From contig JARFIW010001480.1 of NCBI GenBank assembly GCA_036346225.1, positions 9,765,001 through 9,829,000 of the forward strand: a stretch of DNA of 64,000 nucleotides. The letters run 5' to 3'. Positions 54,541-64,000 of this stretch are shown in pieces. How positions within the stretch are numbered: position 1 is the stretch's first letter; every line of letters begins with the position of its first letter. A model generated the notes under the pieces. That model was not told where the DNA came from. It ran no database searches and saw only the letters and a list, made by a program, of their open reading frames with translations. This DNA is from Platerodrilus igneus (lineage: Eukaryota > Arthropoda > Insecta > Coleoptera > Lycidae). A program made the position numbers and the translations under genes.

Positions 54541-56230
54541 TAATTCTGCAATGTAAATTGCAGATATGCCTAACAGATTGAACAGACGTTCTTTTCAGAC
54601 ATACTTCGTGAAATTCTGCTTGTTGCATTGAGGCCATTTGTTTTTCTTAGTTGCGCTTGTCTGCAGGTGATGTTTTCATAATACTTTGCAGGTGGTTGTT
54701 TGAAAACTTCGCCTGTGGCAGGGTTGGTGATGCACGTATGTAACACACCAACCAAGTAGTGCTGCAGCCGGTCCAAAGCCCGGATAAAGGAGGAGGGGCA
54801 TCACCTACACTTACACACATTTGGTAGCGTACATACAAACACTAGTTAACACCAACTTAAACACGGATGAGCGCATGCACTTATACTTAACCTACTCAAA
54901 GCTGTATATTTCAGCAGCTTTTTCTTTCCTATCAAGGGGACGCTCTAATCTCCCGACTCTTCTTTTCAGATCCTTCTTGGCTATTAGGGTATCCGAGGGC
55001 AGAAGTACCAACGTCTTACTACTTTCTTTCTTAACGACAGCATGCAATGAATAGGATATGATACGGAATGCGATAAGGTTCAGATGCGTGGAAGCCGGTG
55101 CCACCAGGTGTAGTGTCGGAAAGGTAATCCAGGTTGTCCAGGTAATCCAGGAAGGCACATAGTGTCCGTTGGGACCCCTGGTTTAGCAGGCGCCTGGGGG
55201 TAGGTGCCTACGTTGTCGGCGATGTGGGACCTTCGAAGCTCGTTAGAGCATGTAAGAGGTTGGAGTCCCAGGGAGTTTACTAGGTTCTCCCTAATGGGCA
55301 TATTTAGACGCAGCATGAGTTCACGCTGGTGCCTGAGATAGTTTTCTCAGTCGTGGGTGTATCCCGTCTGAGGAGCCCCAAGGCAGGGAATGAATTAATC
55401 ATGGATAAACGCGAGAAACCTAAAAATGCTATGATTACGGACATGAGCATGGATCAGACCAGTGCGCCCGTTGTAGAGCAGATAACGAACAGCAGAGGTG
55501 TAGTAAATCCTCATCACGGAGTAATGCAACAGACGGGAGAGTTTAACCTCCCGAGATACACACCAGTAGAAAGATGGTTTACAAAGGTGACTGGTAATAA
55601 GAAATCTTGGAATCAGGGAGTGGTAAAGTAGATGCCCAGGTGGAAACAATAGTTCCCAAAATGGAAACAGAGAACAATGCAATTACCAAGTATGAATGGG
55701 AGAAGATCACAGACCCCACAGTAAGAAGGTCAGGCAAGATGACACCTTACGGTCGCAGGCTATGCGAAAAAGGAAGGAGAGCCCAACTAAAATTCATATA
55801 GAACAAGTAGAGGCAATCCAAGAAAACATGTGTAAGCTTCTAAGTAGAAGTAAACAGCTAGCGGATCTAGCAAAAGATAAGGAGGACGCCAGAGAAGCAC
55901 TTAGAAAATGGTCAAACGATGTCCATGTATTGACGATACATTTTGAACAAGAAGTAAATATGATACAAGCGAGTTATGATACCAAGGAGGTTTCCACACA
56001 GACAAACCCATGGAACCTAGAGAAAGAACTACCAGTTAAAAACCTATCAATGATTGTATCTTATGAGAAATGACAAAGTATAGGTAGTCGAAAATGGGCT
56101 CCTCAATTGTACACCAATACGAAAATGGTCATTAGCAACCCTTCAGATATCAGGGACGAAGTGACGAAGGTAGTACTGGTGGTGCCTAATGACCTTAGTA
56201 TGTCAAAGAGCATTCAAAACGGCGTTATCA
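54541..56230 (+). pseudogene. R1-like LINE 5' region and ORF1 (right copy)
   Basis: ORF1 starts at 55329 (MPEIVFSVVG). After frameshifts it gives WEKITDPTVRRSGKMTPYGR and KIHIEQVEAIQENMCKLLSR (55800-55870), then LRKWSNDVHVLTIHFEQEVN and KEVSTQTN (to 56013). It continues past the inverted-repeat edge with VTKVVLVVPNDLSMSKSI (about 56165-56220), which the left copy has lost. No ORF2 follows: the LINE is cut off near 56230 and joined to a unit-type tail. Confidence 0.7.
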
Positions 56231-56316
56231 TATCAATTTCCATGACGCAACAACGTGGGGCGAAAACTACATAGCGTTTACATAACGAACCAACGTGAGG
56301 CTAGAAAACATCACAT

Positions 56317-56320
<4 letters not shown>
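56225..56320 (+). repeat. isolated 3' tail of an array unit
   Basis: ATCATATCAATTTCCATGACG, CAACAACGTGGGGCG and AACCAACGTGAGGC, then ACATCACATCAA(TA)n, match the tandem 3' tails of U1, U7 and U8. The rest of the unit is not present, suggesting that transposon insertions displaced or replaced it. Confidence 0.55.

Positions 56321-56361
<41 letters not shown>
56319..56361. repeat. (TA)n microsatellite
   Basis: About 21 TA units following a unit-type tail. Confidence 0.95.
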
Positions 56362-56364
<3 letters not shown>

Positions 56365-56471
56365 TGGATTTTCGAGGGTTTCGTAATTAAAAATTTTCGA
56401 ATTTTTAGTATTTGTGATTAATTAAACTCTAAAAGTTGGAACTACTTATAGTTCTAACTTAAGCTGAAATC

Positions 56472-56540
56472 TCAACACTATTTTTGCCTCAACACAATTT
56501 TTGGCTGTACACAATTTTCGCCTCAACACAATTTTCGCAC
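56472..56540 (+). repeat. short minisatellite, about four copies of 17 bp
   Basis: Copies of CTCAACACAATTTTCGC, with variants CTCAACACTATTTTTGC and TGTACACAATTTTCGC. Confidence 0.75.
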
Positions 56541-57104
56541 ATGTATCCGTTCGATTATTTTGTCTTAGTAGTAAAACATTTACTGCTGCCACCTCATCTC
56601 AACCCTACACAATATTTTCGATTTGTTGTAGTTGTAGGTTGTCTGCGCGCTCAATCAGTTATTTACAGTTGGTCCCAACCACCTATTAACAGTCCCTCAT
56701 TTTACTCAGGGACCGAATTATTACGGTAGTAATAGTGACTTTAGATAGTTACTAAAATTATTTGAGATTTTGCTATTTGTTTTTCAGTCTCAATCGCTTC
56801 TCTGATAATACATCTTTGTGTACTTTTAACGTTGGCCTGTAATCTGGTATTGTTGAAATCTACTATATGGGCTGTGGTCTTTATGTATTGAACGAGTGAT
56901 CTCTTATTTTCGTATGGAGTTTTCGTGTTTGGCTCATCTTATGCTTATTTTGCAGTTTATTTAACCTATCTGAGTTTTGTGGTAGTCTCGACAAGGGATT
57001 TCATATACAAAATCTTTCAACTAATTTAAAATTTTAAATATTTAGCAGTATTAAATGATAGTTTCATTAGTTGGAAAATGTGTACTATGTGACATTCGGA
57101 TTAA

Positions 57105-57203
57105 GTGTCTTTGTTTGACGCCCAAAATTGCATAGGCTCAGAGACGCAGCTATGCTGCATTTCACCTCGCCAATTCAAAATTGGTTTGTCAAACAAAGTA
57201 CAC
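57105..57203. repeat. long hairpin (foldback) of about 99 bp
   Basis: The outer arms GTGTCTTTGTTTGAC (57105-57119) and GTCAAACAAAGTACAC (57188-57203) pair over 15 bp with one bulge. Pairing continues inward through CCAAAATTG with CAAAATTGG-type sequence. It could be a tiny foldback element or a hairpin precursor RNA; nothing decides between these. Confidence 0.6.
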
Positions 57204-57489
57204 GAAAAAATAATACAATATGCAATAGACTTAAAACAATAATACAAATTATCAATATAATGATAGGGAAATTAAAATAACATTCCAGTTACACTACCTC
57301 AATTTCCCTTTACAAAATTACGTTTTTAATACGAATATATCGATGAAAACCCACAATTATTTGTGTTGGTTTGTTATTTTGGACGTTTTAGGTGTTTGCC
57401 ATTGTTTAGAAAATACTTTCAAATTGAGAACTAATTAGCTTAAACGTCGTTTAGTAAACGAGTGTAATAAATATCTCATTAATAAGTCG

Positions 57490-57620
57490 GGTTGTGAAAG
57501 GTGAGCGGTGGGTGAAAGGTGGGCGGTGGGAGGCGTCAGGTGAGAGGCAGGAGGTCGGATGTCGAGGTAGGAGCTGCGAGGTGGGCGGTGTTACGTGGAG
57601 GAGGTGTGAGGTTTGTAACG
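57490..57620 (+). repeat. G-rich degenerate repeat
   Basis: A strand-biased purine/GT tract built of GGTGGGAGG, GGTGAGAGG and GGTGGGCGG variants, in strong contrast to the AT-rich surroundings. It could form G-quadruplexes. Open frames on either strand here are products of the repeat. Confidence 0.7.
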
Positions 57621-57834
57621 CCTTTTTGGTGCACAAAGTTCGCTTTAATATGGATATTCTACAATCCCAAAGCTAAAGCTTTTTCTCCATCACTAATTTC
57701 ATTAGGTTATTAAGTGTAAAGTTTGTGGTTTCTGTGTTCACATGAACTAGGATTAAGAATCCTTAATTTATCGATGTATTCTATCAAACACGATTTTCCC
57801 ACTCTTAGAAAATGTGCGGTTATCGCTCTAACCA

Positions 57835-57954
57835 ATGAGGACTTTTGACAATGGTGGGGACAACGACGAGTTCCTGAGAAAGGCGCATTTTAAGGACTCT
57901 ATGTTCGACTATCGTACCGTACGGAAGTTCTATACGCAATGCGTGTTTATTGCG
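57835..57954 (+). CDS. candidate coding exon of an unknown gene
   Basis: An ATG-initiated frame of 40 codons (MRTFDNGGDNDEFLRK ... VRKFYTQCVFIA) ends exactly at a strong donor ATTGCG|GTAAGG. Its base composition is more balanced than its surroundings, and the peptide is charged and non-repetitive. A possible acceptor (CCCACTCTTAG) lies just upstream at about 57809, with an alternative frame reading CAVIALTNEDF into it. A downstream acceptor may be TTTCCTAAAAGTGCAG at about 58019-58034, giving a short intron like those in the array units. No family is recognised, and it could be a chance frame. Confidence 0.3.
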
Positions 57955-58034
57955 GTAAGGTATGCCCGTGAATCCTTACCTTTTTTTAATTACCTTTTAA
58001 TTATCTTAATATCTCCTATTTCCTAAAAGTGCAG

Positions 58035-59674
58035 GTTCAACAGCCCACCTCACTGCAGGAATATCGCCAAAACGTAGGAAAACGACAACGATCTTGTTGT
58101 ACATTTAGACGTTTCGTGATATTAAGTAAATCTGTAAACGTTTAATGTATTAGGTGGGTGGTGTGTAACATGCCTTTTTGCTTATATTTTAGCATGTTAC
58201 ATTTGTGCTTGGCACTATTAGTATATAAATGCTTATACCTACATTTAAACATAAAATTACTCTCTTTATTATATAATATATTTTCTATAAGAATTTATCT
58301 CGCACAATCCTGGATTATTAGTTTTAATCCACAAGTTACTAATTTGTTTACATAGTACAAATAATTATATCTATATGAAATTTTCCTATTGTTTATTTCT
58401 GAAGTGTTTATTCCAAAAGCACAACTGGTGTGGTTCTAATTCTGTATTACTGAGAATAATCGCTAGAGATTGTCCATCCCGAAGATGACCGAAAATAATT
58501 TATTTGAAGTGTCAAATTCTCATTTCTCTCAGGATATCTGATTGCTTATCTGGCACTGTTGGCCATTTTTGATTTGAACTTTTACCTTGCCTCATGTGCT
58601 TACCTGGTATGTAAATTTTCTAATCATAAATCCTAAATTAACTTTTAAATATACTTTTAGATGTTTAGTATGAAGGATAAAGAAGTTGTTTATTCGTTTA
58701 ACCCATCAAATAATTATACAGATGGTAAGGTATTAATGGATTAATTTTCCTTTGCACCTCGTGTTAAATTTTGATTTTTGTAACACAACTGAATTTTCTA
58801 GGGTGCTCCGGTTACATATGCTTCGGTTAACTAAGTTACGATTACCTATGTTTTGATTACCGATGTTACGGCGACGTGTTCTCTCATTCAGATTTCTACA
58901 TGGAAAAGCTGCTCTTGCATTCCACAACCAGATGATGTAAAATAAATGCTCTCATCAACAGAATTTTATATTTTGTTTACTTCTACTTTACATATTGCCG
59001 CACAGTTATTATCTTATTAAAAAATACCTACAAGTTTAATTTATGGAACAGAAGTCTGTTAAAGACAACATTTGATGTCGACCACATGCTGTTTTGTACC
59101 TACACTAGGAGATCCACCAATACAGGATGTCTCAGTTTCCTGAATATGAAGGATTCCTATAAATTAAGTAACTATTAGTATTATTTCAGTTACTGATACT
59201 ACAGGTATGAAATTAAAACTTTTACCTTATCATTTTTCTGTTAAAATAAAGAGGCCTAACCTCTATTTAAATTTGTCTTTGTCACTACAAATATTTTGTT
59301 TTGATTATTAATTACATTTTACTTATCTTAAATGATTTCAAATATAATTCTCTAATACATAACCTAAAAATATGTAACCATTCGAAAGTTTATGAAGCTT
59401 CTTATGGTAAACAGGTTTATTACTTGAACTTTCATTTCATGTGCATTTGTTACATGACATTATTACAATTATGATCACTTTTTTGATTTACTCTAGCATT
59501 AAGTTAAATTTTGAGTTTTTAAACAGATTATTTATTTTGATTTCTCTATAAAAATTTTTCGTGTACGTTTATTAAATAATTGAATTATATCTTGTTAAAA
59601 TATATAGCGATGTCTACAATGTTAATGACACAAGCGTATATCTTATACATGCCTTTGGAATTGTGATAATTGAG

Positions 59675-59676
<2 letters not shown>
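58035..59676. other. AT-rich DNA without recognisable gene
   Basis: Nothing can be supported. The minus-strand frame at 58733-58927 contains a repeated NRNxxN pattern (IGNQNIGNRNLVNRSICNRS) from a 15-bp-like repeat (around 58810-58875), so it is probably a minisatellite translation. Confidence 0.4.

Positions 59677-59722
<46 letters not shown>
59677..59722. repeat. (TA)n microsatellite
   Basis: About 23 TA units, followed by TTGTGATATTATGTGATA, loosely like the unit border motif. Confidence 0.95.
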
Positions 59723-59725
<3 letters not shown>

Positions 59726-61436
59726 GATATTATGTGATATGTATGAGATTTGAACTTTGACGCACTGAAGTACCACTCAGATATAGATTTCTATTTCGTA
59801 AAATGATTGATGAAGGACATGGTGAGGGCAGTTACTTGTTAAAGATATTTAAAATGATAATTAAGAGAAAAGGAAGTTTTAAGATTTCAACTTGGGTGAT
59901 GGTGATTTCATAAAGTAATTTTGAAAAGTTTGTGCCAATGAAGTGAACTGCTGTTGTTTGTATATCATAAAATTTTGTTAAATATTTAAAAGGAAACTTC
60001 ACTGCCATGTGAATATGTATGTATAGCTAATATTTGAAGTCACTTAGTACGTTTTCATTTGATTTGAGTTAGGTATAAGATGTTAAACTTTCACTTTCAT
60101 TTGAATATGTACGTAAAGCCTAAAAAAAAAGTCAATTAGTATGTTTTTATTAGATTTAGGTTAGTTATAAGATGTAGAAGTTTTATTTACTTTTCAGTAT
60201 ATAGTTGTAAGTCTATTATATCATTTGAATTTCACATGTTAGGATTAAAATATCAATTTATAAATTTTCGGCCAATGACATTTGTGTATTAGTTGCCTTC
60301 AAATTAGAATTTGACAAGAGTAATAAGATCTATTAATAAAATTTTGGATCATAGAATGTTAGTTGGAAAAGAATTGTAAAAGAGTAGGCTGGTTTAATGT
60401 TTTAAGGGGCATCTCCATACAGATAAGTGACAGTTGTTAAAAAAATAAAAAGGAGAGTTGTTGAATTAAAAATTAAGAGAAAAGACTTATTTAAAAAGGA
60501 CTAAAAAAGAATTTTTGAAAACTATCGAACGAAAAGTATAATCTTTTTGTAACAGTTACGAATTGTATACCTTTTATTATTGTAATCTCCAACATAAAAT
60601 TCAACTTATGTAAAATGTATCTGTGATGTTCAAAGTATAAAAGAACCGTTGATATTAAAAAGTGATAAATGCAAGAGTCCTTGTCATTGTCTTATTATTG
60701 ACGATTGGCTTTCTGGGAGTGTTTTTGTGTAGACAGAGGAGTTCCGAAGTGGTGCTATCAGAACGCTGGAATTGCTGAACTTTTGGTGTCGAGCACGGTG
60801 TTGATTTCACGGAGCTGAGTTTCCTGATAAGACCAACGACGATAAGTATAAGTGTCTCTAAAGAATTTTTGGCGTACTTTAAAACCCTAAAATAAAAGGC
60901 GTAAATTCAGTAATACAAATTTTTAAAACGTACTTATCCACAGGTATTAAGAACCCACACCAAGTTCGAATCGTCACTGTAGGCAGTGGAGCTTCATTGT
61001 TCAGCAGCAAGACGTTTCATTGAAGTTCAGGTTGTATTATTATTTTCAGTGTCATAATTTAAACACTTAATCCATTATACTCGATTGAAATCTTAAATTA
61101 TCAACTAATATAAACTGTTTACTGTGCATAATTTTCAAGTAATTGTTTACACTGTCACATTTACAAATTGCTTTAGTAGAATTAACTAGAGGTCATTTGA
61201 CTGGCAGTGTCACATACATCTGTATACGGTTCAGAACTCACACTGTATGCAGATATAGATTTATTCACAAAATTAACCTGAGATAAGAGTTTCATTGGTC
61301 GGGGCACAGATTTAAAGACTCAATAGAAAAGTTAATAAATTAATTAAATAAAGGAAATTATAGGGCAATTTGGTGCATTGCTAATTTGCTCATATATTAT
61401 AATTGTCAAACTGAAAAGGGGGAGGGTTATATATTA

Positions 61437-61437
<1 letters not shown>
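59723..61437 (+). other. possible further array-like unit, weak
   Basis: A 1.7-kb interval between two (TA)n tracts, the same spacing as the array units. It has TATAAAAG at 60636, a GC-richer stretch at 60690-60850 that could be an exon, an AAATTCAG acceptor-like site near 60910, and AAGTTCAG|GTTGTATT near 61030. None of the type A or B intron motifs was found, so only the layout is similar. Confidence 0.2.

Positions 61438-61478
<41 letters not shown>
61438..61478. repeat. (TA)n microsatellite
   Basis: About 20 TA units. Confidence 0.95.
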
Positions 61479-61481
<3 letters not shown>

Positions 61482-64000
61482 AGTCAAATTTCTCTTATCG
61501 TGTTTCGACTTTTGTTTCTCTAAGTTATTTTACAGTTGTGTAAACAATTGTCTTGTTATTTAAATTTTAACATTCAGATATTGTCTAAACATTCCTCTTA
61601 CCCTGTGATTTCAAGTCTCATGCAGCCTCCGCAACCTCAAAGGTCGATGCAAGCTGTGCCGAAGTATTTCTTATACTTCGTCGTGCTTTTACTCTTTTCA
61701 TAACATCGAGAAAAAAGTAAGGAGCAGGTGAAGGGCAAGTGGCGGGAAGTTGGTCCAAATATGTGCAATTTCCGCTACTAGCACTTCTTCTCGACCGGGC
61801 TTCTTTAATTATTAGATCTGTTTACTTTGAGGATTGAGTATGAACTTATCTCTACACGCTACAGTTGTTTCTAAATAAATTAAAAAAATTATTGAATTAA
61901 AAGTTATGAAATAGCATTTATGTAAATTATTTGATTACGCAGTCGCTGTCTTTTTTATAAAAAAGAAAGATTGAGTATTTATGTTAAATGTGTTTGTTTT
62001 TTAAAATGTTGGTTAATTAAAAATTTTGCTTTTTAGGATCTCTGACTGTTGTCTCTAAAATCGTTTGAAGCTACACCACTTTTTCACTGTAGTGAAAGCA
62101 CTAAAATGTTTTATCTATGTTTGCACGAAGCAATTTAAAAGCTAGGCCTGGTCCTACCTAAGTGCAGGGGTCTAACCACCTACTATATTCCCATTTTGAC
62201 TCACCCAAATGGTTTTATAGCAGTTACGCGTTCGGAAATTGGAAATGCTAGAGAGATAGTTAATATAAGAGCCCTTGATATTCTATTTTGAACAAGGAAA
62301 TTATATATAGGGAATAAAATTTTCTGCGCATCTGCGATTCATGGAAATTAATAAATTCTCTGAAGTTCGAAATCGTATATTTTAATATAAAATCAGCCTT
62401 CACAATTCATACCTACAGCTATATATCCCCCGCCTCCTGATTAAATTTGATTACATTTAGATCGCACGCGGATGCGACCTAATTTCTACTAAAATGAATG
62501 TCTTTCTCGTAAGTTACCATTCTTGAAATATAGAATTCACTTTGTTGAAAATTTATAGATTTTGAAAACCGGAAAGAGGGTATATAACAACCCCGAATGA
62601 CATTTAAAGCGGCACGAGTGATAATTGATTTGTACCAAACCGATAACACTTCCACTAACATTCCATTTGCATCACTTCCCAGAAATTTTAAGAGATTAAA
62701 TTGTACTCAACGCAAAATTAAAATTTTAACAAGTCCCTCGTCACGGAAACAATTAAATCGTCCTGTATGTTACGAACAGCTAGAGCAGCGGAAATAATTA
62801 CGAGTTCGTGACGAGCTAAACATCCCTTAAATTAGACTGTAATAGCTCCGGCTCTGAGTATTCATTCTCTCGCCCTTTGAATAGTTATCGCAGCATTAAT
62901 CAGCATGCTTCAATAACTAGAAAGCAGTTCTAAGACTCCAGAGATTTTCAATAAGCTCTGTTGTACTTTTATTTTCTGCGGAAAAGTGATAGCGAAAAAC
63001 CTTTGATATTAAAAATGTAACTGTAAGCGCAGCTCTGGGTGAAATTGAAACCCTAGGGATTTCTGACATGAACAGAGGGTATTAAATGAGATCGTAACTT
63101 ACAGCCGTGCTATTCTTGCAAAAAGTTTTGTAGGAGAGTGCTTTGCATCTACTTATTACTAAATTGTATAAATGAGAAGCCAAGTGAAGTAATACAACTC
63201 TTGTCTCTGGCATAAAGTCAGACCCGCTTTTCTGGCCTTGAAAGTTTTAGGAGCTTAACGAAAACGAGGAGACGCGTGCTATAATTGAAATGTATAAACT
63301 GTCTTAATCTATGGCGTAGTCGACCGATATTTTCTAGTCTTTTAGGGAGAATGAGTTGGAAAGTGGAATAACGTCATGAACAGATATTTATTGCAATCAT
63401 AATCAAATTGAAGAGCAACTTTCGTATGATTAAATTGCTTTTATATTACAAAAACTTTGCAAATGTCCGGCATAATGTACAGGTGGTCCCATTTCTTGCA
63501 CGTTGTATGGGTAACTCGGTTATTTGTAACATTAGGGAAAAGGTTAAGTAGAGAAGGTATAATTCATTCGTTTTAGCTTCAGGATGACGTCAAATGTAGT
63601 AATAAAGTGTTAGCAACTGTATGTAAATGAATACCTAGAATTTCGCTTGAAGGATACCGTCATTTAACACATAAAGGTTGACAGTTATGTACGACGTTGA
63701 CACCAATTTCTCTTTCCAAAGGGAATATTCCTGCCATCATCATTTTGTTTTCGACCTTACTTAAGGTCGGTTTGACGCAGTTCTAACTTCTTTTCTATTG
63801 TGTGAGTTAGATTTTGGTCCTCTTGGAGCGGCTTTTTTAAAAAGGCTTCTTCTAAAAACTCTTCTAACAAATTTATTTAAAACAGAAATTACAATGGAAA
63901 TTAACAAATGGTTACGTTATATTCATTAACGCTTTTAACAATCAAAATTACTTTTCAATTACTTTCACTAATTAAATTAATTAAACTAAATTTGAGTAGC
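61479..64000. other. AT-rich DNA without recognisable gene
   Basis: No gene, RNA or repeat family is recognised. The open frame at 62597-62797 (plus) has no motif and overlaps one on the other strand. A small perfect inverted repeat CGACCTTA/TAAGGTCG sits near 63751. Confidence 0.4.

Larger units (their letters stand above)
46215..56013. repeat. right arm of the large inverted repeat (with a BEL/Pao insertion)
   Basis: Reverse complement of 37814-43005. Without the BEL/Pao element (about 48409-53508) it is about 4.7 kb, matching the left arm without its 750-bp insert (about 4.4 kb). Matching landmarks include the RTE endonuclease (46240 against 42980), the hAT relic (47294 against 41165), the empty target of the hAT-like element, and the R1 ORF1 (55329 against 38498). 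Confidence 0.9.

Noticed and set aside
55110..55185. Collagen-like Gly-X-Y frame (GNPGCPGNPG) in the R1-like 5' region
   Set aside because: It spans only a short tandem CCAGGTAATCCAGG-type repeat and lies upstream of ORF1. The mirrored copy at about 38640-38710 is not open further.

Overview
This window looks like AT-rich arthropod (probably insect) nuclear DNA. The evidence is its transposon mix: ZBED5-type and zf-MYM1-type hAT transposases, a BEL/Pao retrotransposon, RTE and R1-like non-LTR retrotransposons, a tRNA-derived SINE, and a widespread arthropod repetitive ORF. TATA plus TCAGT/TTAGT-type initiators point the same way. I recognise no housekeeping gene, and no functional tRNA or rRNA. 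The species cannot be named from the sequence.

Layout. 1-3.35 kb: no recognised gene, but a GC-richer patch with CRE-like sites. 3.36-5.95 kb: a complete but broken hAT copy with an 8-bp target duplication. 6.5-8.9 kb: a tRNA SINE, an RTE 3' fragment and a frameshifted copy of the arthropod ORF. 11-34 kb: a mixed-orientation array of nine units of about 2 kb, each bordered by (TA)n (called U1-U9 here), interrupted at 21.3-26 kb by single-copy-looking DNA with a hAT relic. 34.4-56.2 kb: a nest of transposons, namely an R1-like LINE, a large inverted repeat (37.8-43.0 kb against 46.2-56.0 kb), RTE copies, a 750-bp hAT-like element full of ATCGATACGT repeats in the left arm, and an internally deleted BEL/Pao element in the right arm. 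A tenth unit (U10) sits in the spacer of the inverted repeat. 56.3-64 kb: mostly unannotatable, with one candidate coding exon, one long hairpin and three (TA)n tracts.

The most interesting object is the unit family. Read in gene direction, at least six units (type A: U1, U2, U6, U8, U9, U10) share one architecture: about 750 bp of 5' flank; in four of them a TATA box 29-32 bp before an initiator; a first exon of about 140-160 nt; a tiny first intron of 47-51 nt; a second exon of 252-730 nt that opens with a tandem repeat different in every unit; a second intron of 177-204 nt; a short third exon; and a tail with GACGCCCAA motifs ending at (TA)n. Type B units (U3, U4, U5, U7) follow the same plan with other sequences. 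Introns, 5' flank and exon 1 align easily between type A units, while exon 2 hardly aligns. This is the pattern expected of a rapidly diversifying gene family (or of non-coding transcripts built on the same chassis). All exon boundaries are inferred from splice-site conservation, and no transcript evidence is available.
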